Assembly (NCBI GenBank): GCA_012033335.1
Contig: JAAURB010000048.1
Span: 1 to 38,238, forward strand
Reading direction: 5' to 3'
Length of the DNA: 38,238 bases
From: Oscillatoriales cyanobacterium RM2_1_1
GTDB taxonomy: Bacteria > Cyanobacteriota > Cyanobacteriia > Cyanobacteriales > Microcoleaceae
Shown here in pieces: positions 1 to 6,650 of the stretch. The translations under genes were made by a program, and so were the position numbers. The notes beneath the pieces were generated by a model that was not told where the DNA came from, ran no database searches, and saw nothing but the letters and a program-made list of their open reading frames with translations. Positions within the stretch are counted from its first letter, which is position 1. Every line of letters starts with the position of its first letter.

Positions 1-86
1 CGACACGCCACACAAATGTGATTTTGTTTACCCCTCATCTTGCCGTTTTTACGGATATGGCTGGAACCACAGTCAGGACATTGCAT
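1..86 (-). CDS. IS1-family transposase (InsA-like), N-terminal part, cut by window edge
   Basis: Twenty-eight codons are visible on the minus strand from the ATG at 86 to the window edge with no stop. The visible part has four cysteines in two CxxC pairs (CPDC and CVAC) separated by a basic HIRKNG stretch. That is the DNA-binding zinc finger typical of the first reading frame of IS1 elements, in which InsA is joined to InsB by frameshifting. Whether the transposase is intact cannot be judged, because the catalytic part lies outside the window. Nothing in the visible segment is broken. Confidence 0.75.
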   Translation of the reverse strand, partial: MQCPDCGSSHIRKNGKMRGKQNHICVAC

Positions 87-125
87 CAGATTGAGCCTCA
101 ATTCATGGCACTATTATGCAACGCC
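1..125 (-). mobile_element. IS1-family insertion sequence, one terminal part (continues beyond window)
   Basis: The minus strand reads from an ATG at 86 toward the left edge as MQCPDCGSSHIRKNG followed by KQNHICVACR. This is the Cys-x2-Cys...Cys-x2-Cys zinc finger that opens IS1-family InsA-type transposase proteins. The stretch 87-125 would be the element's terminal region. On the minus strand it begins GGCGTTGCATAATAG, which resembles the GG-TGC opening of IS1 terminal repeats, so I place the boundary near 125. That boundary is inference because the other end is outside the window. The element lies about 28 bases upstream of the psbA remnant. Confidence 0.72.
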
Positions 126-152
126 AAAAAATCATGGCAATCATACATACCA

Positions 153-401
153 ACGACTACAACCATTCAACAGCGCGAGAGCGCTAACGTGTGGGCGCAG
201 TTTTGCAACTGAGTCACCTCAACTAGCAACCGCCTCTATGTAGGTTGGTTCGGAGTTCTGATGATTCCTACCCTGCTAGCTGCAACCATTTGTTTCATCG
301 TTGCTTTTATCGCAGCCCCTCCCGTTGACATTGATGGCATCCGTGAGCCCGTAGCTGGTTCATTGATGTATGGAAACAACATCATTTCCAGCGCTGTAGT
401 G
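153..401 (+). pseudogene. psbA: psbA remnant: photosystem II D1 protein, first ~83 codons only
   Basis: The translation TTTTIQQRESANVWAQFCN, a stop, then [20 protein letters not shown] and onward through [10 protein letters not shown] matches the N-terminus of D1, the photosystem II reaction-centre protein (normally about 360 residues). Three lesions are visible. The expected ATG start is ACG at 153-155. Codon 20, normally Trp, is TGA at 210-212. Homology stops near 401, within the first transmembrane helix to lumen region, and the frame then runs into unrelated residues and TAG at 429-431. All pheophytin, QB and manganese ligands are absent, so this cannot make functional D1. Codons between the lesions remain D1-like, so decay looks recent or the copy arose by partial recombination. 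Functional psbA copies must lie elsewhere. Confidence 0.93.
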
Positions 402-431
402 ACATTCGTACTTTTGAGGTTTGCCTTTTAG

Positions 432-725
432 TGTTTTTGGTTCCTGAACCAATGTGGGATACGCCACGATGGAGAAATCGTCCTAGTTCCCATTGATTCT
501 CATGTCAATCTCAGCCTGTTCGCTCTTAATTTGGCCAAGCTTGCTTTAGCTCCAGAACAGCCCTGTGATTCGTCACTTCATTTCTCTATTGCCTCTTTGA
601 AACGCCTTGCCCTCAATCAACATCTTTTAGAATTATTTATTTCCATGTTTGAGCTGAAGCCAACCTTGATTAAATCACATCCAAACTACCAAAACCTCTG
701 CCAGTACGGAGCCATCACCTCCTAA
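432..725 (+). pseudogene. Orphan open frame without start codon, probable gene fragment
   Basis: Directly after the TAG that ends the psbA remnant, the same frame stays open for 97 codons to TAA at 723-725. It contains no ATG before a possible TTG at 531. The peptide includes GIRHDGEIVLVPIDSHVNL and APEQPCDSSLHFSIASLKRL. It has protein-like composition, with a hydrophobic-helical pattern and few rare residues. I do not recognise a family. The absent start and the junction with psbA suggest the 3' part of another gene brought in by the rearrangement that truncated psbA. A chance open frame is the alternative. Confidence 0.35.
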
Positions 726-1150
726 ATCTGTCCGGAGTATTGATATATTCCAATCATTGATATGAAATACATGCATAGACTTTAATCTATGGAAAATCTC
801 CAGGCAAGGTTCCTGATGAATTAAATACCCGATCCAATTTTGGGTAGAGAGTTAGATTTGCTTCCCATAGGCCAATCCAACCCCAGCATAGGGGAACAAG
901 ATTTCTCACCCGTACTCCATTTCAGCGAGCCCGACCCCCTGAGGTTCACTTGAACAAAAAAACTAAGGAATCTGAATTGATTCCTCAGGGCTGGTTAGAT
1001 TTTAGAGCCAGGATGTGTATGCAGCGTTTTTCATGCTGCTGAAGTAAGGGAGTGGGTGATGCGGGGTGCCACCCACTCCCAAATCCGCGCCTCACGGAAT
1101 TGAAAATCGCTGTAGCAATCTTGATCGTTGCAAATTGATCCTACCCGATC
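726..1150. other. Intergenic region downstream of the phosphatase gene
   Basis: No credible gene is seen. It holds one copy of the modular dispersed repeat (1021-1120), whose hairpin 1048-1080 lies 70-100 bases past the phosphatase stop codon and could end that minus-strand transcript. Confidence 0.5.
1021..1120 (+). repeat. Dispersed modular intergenic repeat, copy R1 (long form with hairpin module)
   Basis: The left part GCAGCGTTTTTCATGCTGCT and right part ATTGAAAATCGCTGTAGC recur at about 16968, 26095 and, inverted, at 37587. In this copy they are separated by an extra module of about 45 bases containing a perfect 10-bp inverted repeat (GGGAGTGGGT at 1048-1057, ACCCACTCCC at 1071-1080) and ending CCTCACGG. 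The hairpin is not followed by a clean T-run on either strand. Confidence 0.6.
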
Positions 1151-4021
1151 CTAAACTACAGTGAACGCTGACTCCGATAAGCTTGTAGCCTCTACGCCGG
1201 ACATCACAGCCAGGATTTCTTCGTTGAATGTGATCGCGGCATTGCCATTCTTTGAAGTCAGCAACAGGTCAGCAAAGGTTAAACCGCCCGCCAGACCAAT
1301 CAAGTCAATCCCAACCTCAAAGTCATTGATTGTGTCGGTTCCTGCGTCAGCGGTCAGAACAAAGATGTCCGCTCCCCCTTCAGCATCCCCGGAATCACCC
1401 CAAAGTCGATCATTCCCGGGGCCACCCTCAATCAGGTCATCGCCAGCATCCCCCCAGATCCGATCGTTGCCGTCGTCTCCATAAAGGACATCATTGCCGC
1501 CTTTGCCACCAATCCGGTCATTGCCCAGACCCCCAAAGATAGTATCATTACCTCCCTCAGGGCCCCCTGTCGCTCGCTCGTTGGCATCCCCCCGCAGCAA
1601 ATCATTGCCCTCTTCGCCGTAGATGAAGTCATTTCCCGCACTCCCTGCAAGGGTATCGTCCCCCAGATCTCCTCGAATCAGGTTATCGCTCTCTGTCCCC
1701 AGCAATGTTTCAGCCATCGGTGTCCCATCCACCAGTTCAGGTAAGACATCCCCAAACAAGGTGCGATACATGATTTCGTAGATTTCGGTATTGTCTACGG
1801 TGCTGGGTAACAGGTCAGCATTTAGACCATAGGCTTTGGATACAATACTTCCGGCAAAGTCAGGAGTACCCACAAAGGCCACCCCAAAGGGAAACTGATC
1901 GCCATCGAGATCCGGGGCAGAAACAAACGGCTCAGTTCCTCGACCCTCTACCCCATCTAAAGGATTCTGAACTGCATCAGAACGATCAGGCAAGGTGGGG
2001 TTTACGGGGAGAGTTCCGACGGTTTCACCGGATGCGTCAATCACTTCCAGGCCGCTGGCATCGCTGTCCGCCGCCGTGATCAACAGGGTATTCGGATCAA
2101 CATTCTCAATGTAATCCATGGCTACTCCAATGGCTTCATCAGCCCGAATGGTCGCTTCAATTGCTCCGCGAGCATTGTTGTTGTTGGGGAAGTTGTCGGT
2201 GCCTTCCTCTTCCAACACAATCATGAAGTTATTCTCGGTGAATACATTCAGTCCCAGGGTCACCTCTAACATCTGAGCAACAGTGGGTTGATCCGTTGGG
2301 CTGCCATCAGGGAGGAACTGGCCATAGTTATCTAGCCCAGCACCCTGGTTCGCTTCCTCCGTAGTGTCATTGTAGGTATCCTCAGCCGCGAAGATACCCA
2401 ACAACTTCTCTGTGTCAGGGGCAACACTCAACAGCTCTTCCGCTGTAAAGATCACTGTGTAGCCCAGGACTTCCGCTTCTTCAATCAGATTCCGACCGTC
2501 TTCTCGGGTGCCCTCTTCCCCGAAGAAACCGATGGTTCCAATCGGTAAATAATCCGTTTCACCTCCACCCAGAATGACATTGACCCCGGATTCCAAAATC
2601 TCAGCGGTGATTTCTTCCGTATTGCCCCGATTTTCCACATCGGCCAGGAATGCTCCGGTTCCGGGTTCAGCAATTAACCCTGAGTTAATCACGGCTGTGG
2701 CCTTTCCAGCAGAAATAGCCTCTTCCAGAATGGTTTCTCCCTGCTTGCCGGATTGGGGGATTACCGGCGCGCCGTTTTCATCAAATCCGAAGGAACCGGC
2801 AAAGGTCTTGGTTCCGGTAGCGTGGGTAACGGCTCCAGCATTGGACGTTCCCACCAACTGATCTTCCATGTGGCCCAGGTAAACTCCGGCATTGGACATC
2901 ATGTCCCAATTCAGTCGACCATCAGGGCCCTCAGCAACAAATCGGGCAGCGGCATAGTGGGAAGGACTGGTGCCATCGGGATGAATAAAGATCACGTTTC
3001 CAGTGGCCGCTGTGGCTTCTGGAGCGGGTTCAGGGGCTTCAGCCGGAACAAAGCGCGGCAACTCTACATCAAATAGAGTCTGATACATAATTCGGTAGAT
3101 ATCGGTATTGTCCACGGTGCTGGGCAACAGTTCCGCATTCAAGCCATAGGTCTTGGAGACGATGCTTCCAGCCACATCGGGGGTTCCAACATAGCCCAGG
3201 GCAAAAGGATATTCATTGCCATTGGTATCAGGGGCAGCAACGAAAGGCTCTGTATCTCGGCCCTCAGTACCATCTAGCGGATTTTGAACGGCATCAGACC
3301 GATCCGGAAGGGTGGGATTTACGGGAACCGTACCCACCGGTTCATCAGCGGTAGCGTCGTCTACTTCCAGACCCGCAGCATCACTATCAGCCGCCGTAAT
3401 CAGTAAGGTATCGGGATTGACATTGTCGATATAATCCTGGGCTACACCAATGGCAGCATCGGCCCGGAGAACTGACTCCACTAAACCGCGACCATTATTG
3501 TTATTGGTGAAGTTGTCGGTGCCTTCCTCTTCGAGTACCACCATGAAGCCGTTCTCGTTGGCAGGGGAAAACAGATCAAGGCCCAACGTTACTTCTAGCA
3601 TTTCACCAACCGTGGGGGGGTTAGTGGGAGTACCATCGGGGAGGAACTGGCCATAGTTATCCAGCCCAGCAGCCTGGTTGACTTCCTCGGTTGTGTCATT
3701 GTAGGTATCTTCCGCTGCGAAAATTCCCAACAATTTCTCCGTATCAGCCGGGATGCCTAACAACTCTTCAGCCGTAAAGACTACAGTGAAGCCCATTGAC
3801 TCCGCTTCTTCAATCAGGTTCCGGCCATCTTCCCGGGTACCCTCTTCCCCAAAGAAACCGATGGTTCCGATTGGTAAATAATCCGTTTCACCCGCACCCA
3901 GGATGACATTGACCCCGGATTCCAAGATCTCAGCGGTGATTTCTTCCGTGGCGCTGCGATTTTCTACATCTGCCAGGAATGCTCCAGTTCCAGGTTCCGC
4001 GATTAACCCTGAATTGATCAC
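1151..4021 (-). CDS. Two-module PhoA-like phosphatase with C-terminal RTX repeats, main part downstream of a frameshift
   Basis: The 956-residue frame holds, in order: the rest of phosphatase module A (to about residue 330), a full second module B (about residues 339-765), and a C-terminal block of RTX calcium-binding nonapeptides (GGxGNDxLxG type, about residues 770-890) with a closing type I secretion-like tail. Module B has the nucleophile loop GTSNAGAVTHATG (equivalent to DSAASATAWSTG of E. coli PhoA) and PDG, EEEGTDNF and TAADSDA metal-site motifs. No N-terminal signal peptide is seen, which fits export by a type I system and release of phosphate outside the cell. The annotated first codon is a GTG overlapping the stop of the upstream fragment (GTGA). 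Sequence identity with module A upstream shows the true protein starts at 4377. By-eye alignment puts Asn, Ser and Asp where PhoA has zinc-binding His331, His370 and His412, so the metal chemistry may differ. Exact substrate is unknown. Confidence 0.82.
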   Translation of the reverse strand: MINSGLIAEPGTGAFLADVENRSATEEITAEILESGVNVILGAGETDYLPIGTIGFFGEEGTREDGRNLIEEAESMGFTVVFTAEELLGIPADTEKLLGIFAAEDTYNDTTEEVNQAAGLDNYGQFLPDGTPTNPPTVGEMLEVTLGLDLFSPANENGFMVVLEEEGTDNFTNNNNGRGLVESVLRADAAIGVAQDYIDNVNPDTLLITAADSDAAGLEVDDATADEPVGTVPVNPTLPDRSDAVQNPLDGTEGRDTEPFVAAPDTNGNEYPFALGYVGTPDVAGSIVSKTYGLNAELLPSTVDNTDIYRIMYQTLFDVELPRFVPAEAPEPAPEATAATGNVIFIHPDGTSPSHYAAARFVAEGPDGRLNWDMMSNAGVYLGHMEDQLVGTSNAGAVTHATGTKTFAGSFGFDENGAPVIPQSGKQGETILEEAISAGKATAVINSGLIAEPGTGAFLADVENRGNTEEITAEILESGVNVILGGGETDYLPIGTIGFFGEEGTREDGRNLIEEAEVLGYTVIFTAEELLSVAPDTEKLLGIFAAEDTYNDTTEEANQGAGLDNYGQFLPDGSPTDQPTVAQMLEVTLGLNVFTENNFMIVLEEEGTDNFPNNNNARGAIEATIRADEAIGVAMDYIENVDPNTLLITAADSDASGLEVIDASGETVGTLPVNPTLPDRSDAVQNPLDGVEGRGTEPFVSAPDLDGDQFPFGVAFVGTPDFAGSIVSKAYGLNADLLPSTVDNTEIYEIMYRTLFGDVLPELVDGTPMAETLLGTESDNLIRGDLGDDTLAGSAGNDFIYGEEGNDLLRGDANERATGGPEGGNDTIFGGLGNDRIGGKGGNDVLYGDDGNDRIWGDAGDDLIEGGPGNDRLWGDSGDAEGGADIFVLTADAGTDTINDFEVGIDLIGLAGGLTFADLLLTSKNGNAAITFNEEILAVMSGVEATSLSESAFTVV

Positions 4022-4371
4022 GGCTGTAGCTTTTCCGGCGCGATCGCCTCCTCCATAATAGTAAGCCCGGGCTCAACACCCAGGTCAGGGCCCCCGAGTT
4101 CAGGGCTCAAAGCAGAGAGGGATTCAACCGGGTTACCCGCTTCGTCAAATCCGAAAGAACCGGCGAATACCTTGACTCCCGTAGCATGGGTAACAGCCCC
4201 AGCATTGGACGTTCCCACCAACTGATCCGCCATATGACCCAGATAAACCCCAGCCTGAGTCATATTGTCCCAGTTCAAACGACCATCGGGGCCTTCCTGA
4301 AAAAACCGTCCAGCGGCATAGTGAGATGGACTGGTACCATCCGGATGAATGAAAATAACACTGTTTCCGTT
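1727..4371 (-). repeat. Tandem duplication of the phosphatase module (A upstream, B downstream)
   Basis: Module A (4371 to about 3050) and module B (about 3005 to 1727) align end to end at the protein level. They share near-identical DNA blocks, for example around 3850-3920 and 2520-2590, where most bases agree and differences are mainly synonymous. The unit is roughly 1.3 kb. Each copy retains its own nucleophile and metal-site motifs. Confidence 0.8.
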
Positions 4372-4377
4372 AGTCAT
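4018..4377 (-). CDS. N-terminal fragment of the same PhoA-like phosphatase, ended early by a frameshift
   Basis: The 119-residue frame starts MTNGNSVIFIHPDGTSPSHY and contains the first metal-site motif (HPDG) and the Ser nucleophile loop TSNAGAVTHATG. It closely matches the start of module B at about 3005-2690 within the following gene. After TIMEEAI the frame should continue SAGKATAVINSG but instead reads APEKLQP and stops. Restoring one base next to the HIP1 palindrome at 4040-4047 rejoins both parts into one protein of about 1070 residues. The short overlap of stop and GTG could permit translational coupling, but neither piece alone holds a full catalytic site for module A. A sequencing error is the other explanation. 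The Pho-box promoter upstream argues that the locus is or recently was expressed. Confidence 0.8.
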   Translation of the reverse strand: MTNGNSVIFIHPDGTSPSHYAAGRFFQEGPDGRLNWDNMTQAGVYLGHMADQLVGTSNAGAVTHATGVKVFAGSFGFDEAGNPVESLSALSPELGGPDLGVEPGLTIMEEAIAPEKLQP

Positions 4378-4682
4378 TGTTCTTTATGAGGTTAATACTA
4401 ATTTTCTCAATTGAAATCCAAGTCACCATTTGAGAGATGAAGCTGCTTCTAACTTCATTGGACATTGACGATCAGTACTGATCCTCGAAAAATAATGGCC
4501 TCAATTCCTCATTACCCATGAGGTCAGGGATTGCAGCTAACCTATGGAATTCAAGCCGTGGGAAACATCCTCAGCCTGGAAGGCTGATACCCCCAAAAAA
4601 TGATCATTCCAAAACATTCCAGAGAGAACCCTAGGAGACAGACTGAGTTTTAGATTCTTGAGATGTCTTCTTGACAAAAATT

Positions 4683-4726
4683 ATTATATGAGACCAAGGT
4701 TAAGGGGGAACTATGCGGAAGTTAAA
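4683..4726 (-). promoter_or_regulatory. Candidate Pho box with -10 element for the phosphatase
   Basis: On the minus strand, TTTAACTT (4719-4726) and CTTAACCT (4697-4704) both match the cyanobacterial Pho-box half-site PyTTAAPyPy(T/A). Their starts are exactly 22 bases apart, with a degenerate middle 8-mer (CATAGTTC, 4708-4715) between them, giving three 8-mers at 11-base spacing. A perfect TATAAT (4683-4688) follows eight bases after the last half-site. This arrangement is that of PhoB/SphR-activated promoters, in which the Pho box replaces the -35 element. The site fits the phosphatase product. It is inferred from sequence only. Confidence 0.6.
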
Positions 4727-4858
4727 ACTGGCCTAAAGCCCAATTAACAGGATGAAATACCCGATTGCCTCCAGTAGTCTGTTTGAATCCTGAATCATTT
4801 CAACCTCTTGCCCAATTCAAACTCTGTACTCAGAAGTGTATTAATTTCCTGGGATAGC

Positions 4859-4885
4859 TTGCCAGAAATTGTTTGCTACTATAAT
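4859..4885 (+). promoter_or_regulatory. Candidate sigma-70-type promoter
   Basis: TTGCCA at 4859-4864 and TATAAT at 4880-4885 are separated by 15 bases, slightly short of the optimum. It would drive the small secreted-protein gene at 5037 with a leader of about 145 bases. Confidence 0.35.
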
Positions 4886-4999
4886 ATGGGGCTTCGTCTG
4901 TTTGAAAGTAACTGTCAGCATGGCTTTCTGAGAGAATATATTCGAGAGAATTTTGAGAAAATATACTATGGTTGCGCCAGATTTTGATTGATTGTTTGA

Positions 5000-5025
5000 T
5001 TGGATATTTTAGTTGGATATTTTAG
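5000..5025 (+). repeat. 13-bp tandem duplication upstream of the secreted-protein start
   Basis: TTGGATATTTTAG occurs twice without a gap (5000-5012 and 5013-5025), ending 11 bases before the ATG at 5037. It sits where a ribosome-binding site would be expected, and none is evident. Confidence 0.85.
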
Positions 5026-5036
5026 TGGTGTACTTT

Positions 5037-5519
5037 ATGAAAGTAATTGCTATTTTTCGAGCGGTAATGGGTTTGTTTGTTGTTAATGGGTTAGTTAGCG
5101 GCGTAGTCAATGCCCAAACTTGCACTCCTTTAGAGATTGTCAAAGGAGAGGGCACTGAGGTAACCAAGAGTGTCTCTCCCCCCAACGTGGGAACGATTCC
5201 GAATCTTCCTGTAGGATATCGGGGAAATTGGGACACCGATTTTATTGTGCCCAGTGGTAATGCCTTCAGCAGCTACCAGGCAACGATCCGGTCTGAATCC
5301 TCTGAACCAGCGACTTATCGCGTCAAAGTTTATCTTAAGTACCCTGATGACACGACTGACCGAGTATTTGATAATGAAGTCGAGCTTGAACCGGGGGAGA
5401 CTCAAACCCTGAAGGGCAGCCCTCGGATTGACCAACAACCATATCAGGTCAACCTGAATATTGGGGGATATGACTCCATTGGCTACAGTTATACAATCTC
5501 TGTGGAAGCATGTCCGTAA
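5037..5519 (+). CDS. Small secreted protein of unknown function
   Basis: The product is 160 residues from the ATG at 5037. I prefer this start to an upstream TTG at 5013 because it begins a clean signal peptide: MKVIAIFR, a hydrophobic core through VMGLFVVNGLVSGVV, then NA before QTC. The mature part is rich in Thr, Pro, Gly and acidic residues. It has a beta-rich pattern (SSEPATYRVKVYLKYPD, ELEPGETQTLKG) suggestive of a small immunoglobulin-like or beta-sandwich fold, and two cysteines, one near each end (TCTP and EACP), that could form a disulfide. I do not recognise a family. It is probably periplasmic or extracellular. It is transcribed divergently from the phosphatase. Confidence 0.7.
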   Translation: MKVIAIFRAVMGLFVVNGLVSGVVNAQTCTPLEIVKGEGTEVTKSVSPPNVGTIPNLPVGYRGNWDTDFIVPSGNAFSSYQATIRSESSEPATYRVKVYLKYPDDTTDRVFDNEVELEPGETQTLKGSPRIDQQPYQVNLNIGGYDSIGYSYTISVEACP

Positions 5520-5645
5520 TCTTGTCATCAGGTTATCGAACCCTGATTTGAGGTGCTATAGACGTTCATAGGACATTTAACTTTCTTGAAACCCTCACAC
5601 TGTGGGAGGTTTAAAAAAAATCTCAGGTCAAACCGGAGACGATAT

Positions 5646-6380
5646 CTAGGAGCGGGACTGACGGTTAGAAAATAACCCCAAAAGCGGCCCCAAAATAACC
5701 CCAAAAATAAACCCGCCAGCATGGGCCCAATAAGCTACTCCTCCCTCTGAACCTGTGTTAGCTGGGACGTTGAAGCTAGCCACCCCACTGGCAAACTGCA
5801 TCACAAACCAGAAACCCAGGAAGAAAAACGCTGAAATCTTGATAGGAATTGGCAAGGGCAAAGGCAGCATGGTGATTTTAGCTCGGGGAAACCGAATAAT
5901 ATAAGCCCCCAAAACTCCAGCGATCGCCCCACTAGCTCCCAGGGTCGGAATTACGGAATCAGGGGCAAAAAACCCCTGGGTGAGAGCCGCTAAAACGCCA
6001 CAGGTGAGATAAAAAAATAGAAACTTAAAATGTCCCAGGCAATCTTCCACGTTATTGCCAAAGATAGCCAGGTAAATCATATTTCCAGCAATGTGCCCGA
6101 AGCCGCCGTGCAAAAACTGAGAGGTAATTAGAGTAATCCATTCTGGCCACGGTGAAATGGGCAGGGCGGTAGAACATTGGTTGGTCAATTGGCAGGGAAC
6201 AAAGGCCCAGTTGTAGAGAAAGAGTTCTAGCTGGTCTGAACTTAGACGTATCTCTGCTATAAAGCAGATGACATTGACAAGAATCAGTCCCCATGTCACC
6301 CAGGGAGTGATCGTCACTGGATTTTCATCACGAATTGGAACCAAGGAAGCCGCCCCCGAAACTGAGATTGTGACTACCAT
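5646..6380 (-). CDS. Rhomboid-family intramembrane serine protease
   Basis: The 244-residue membrane protein cleaves other membrane proteins within the bilayer. It begins near VPIRDENP, a common opening of bacterial rhomboids, and has about six to seven hydrophobic segments. The catalytic dyad is visible as Ser150 in GASGAIAG and His220 in WAHAGGF. The HGGFGHIAGNM motif (residues 91-101) supplies the conserved oxyanion His and Asn. A soluble loop with two Cys (about residues 62-70) lies between the first two segments, as in other cyanobacterial homologues. It ends in a basic tail. Substrates cannot be predicted. It stands alone between an upstream divergent polysaccharide cluster and a convergent small secreted-protein gene. 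Confidence 0.92.
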   Translation of the reverse strand: MVVTISVSGAASLVPIRDENPVTITPWVTWGLILVNVICFIAEIRLSSDQLELFLYNWAFVPCQLTNQCSTALPISPWPEWITLITSQFLHGGFGHIAGNMIYLAIFGNNVEDCLGHFKFLFFYLTCGVLAALTQGFFAPDSVIPTLGASGAIAGVLGAYIIRFPRAKITMLPLPLPIPIKISAFFFLGFWFVMQFASGVASFNVPANTGSEGGVAYWAHAGGFIFGVILGPLLGLFSNRQSRS

Positions 6381-6493
6381 ATCTTATCTGTCAGAGCCGA
6401 AACAAGCCTCCATAAGGTGAGGGATTCTGAGTAGAAAGGCATAAATGTAAGACTTAGAGGCAGGTATCCTACCATTGCGACCGGGATTGTAAA

Positions 6494-6513
6494 ACCAAAT
6501 GTAAAGGTTTGGT
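6494..6513 (+). other. Small inverted repeat upstream of the flippase gene
   Basis: ACCAAA (6494-6499) and TTTGGT (6508-6513) form a six-pair hairpin with an eight-base loop in the 270-base gap before the polysaccharide cluster. It could be an operator or a leader hairpin. I see no clear promoter around it. Confidence 0.25.
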
Positions 6514-6650
6514 GAAACCCCTGGGAAAAGGTGGTGCTTGATAACGGCGGTAAACTAAACTGAGCTAGGAGCTTGATAAAAATTTAGGAACGTTGTTTGA
6601 GTCCTGGACACTTGACTTGCATAGTTCTTTTTTAACCCTCGATCGTTGCC

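Larger units (their letters stand above)
4378..5036. other. Intergenic region between divergent phosphatase and small secreted-protein genes
   Basis: About 660 bases with no credible gene. It holds the Pho-box promoter for the minus-strand phosphatase (4683-4726), a sigma-70-like promoter candidate for the plus-strand gene (4859-4885) and a 13-bp tandem duplication (5000-5025). The phosphatase leader would be about 300 bases long. Confidence 0.55.

Noticed and set aside
1161-3656. Several plus-strand open frames opposite the phosphatase
   Set aside because: They are antisense shadows of a strongly coding minus-strand gene, with low-complexity Ser/Arg/Pro-rich translations caused by the RTX and acidic codons.
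4018-4050. Programmed -1 frameshifting at GAAAAG in the phosphatase
   Set aside because: No proper slippery heptamer or downstream stem is seen, and a single-base loss next to HIP1 explains the split more simply.
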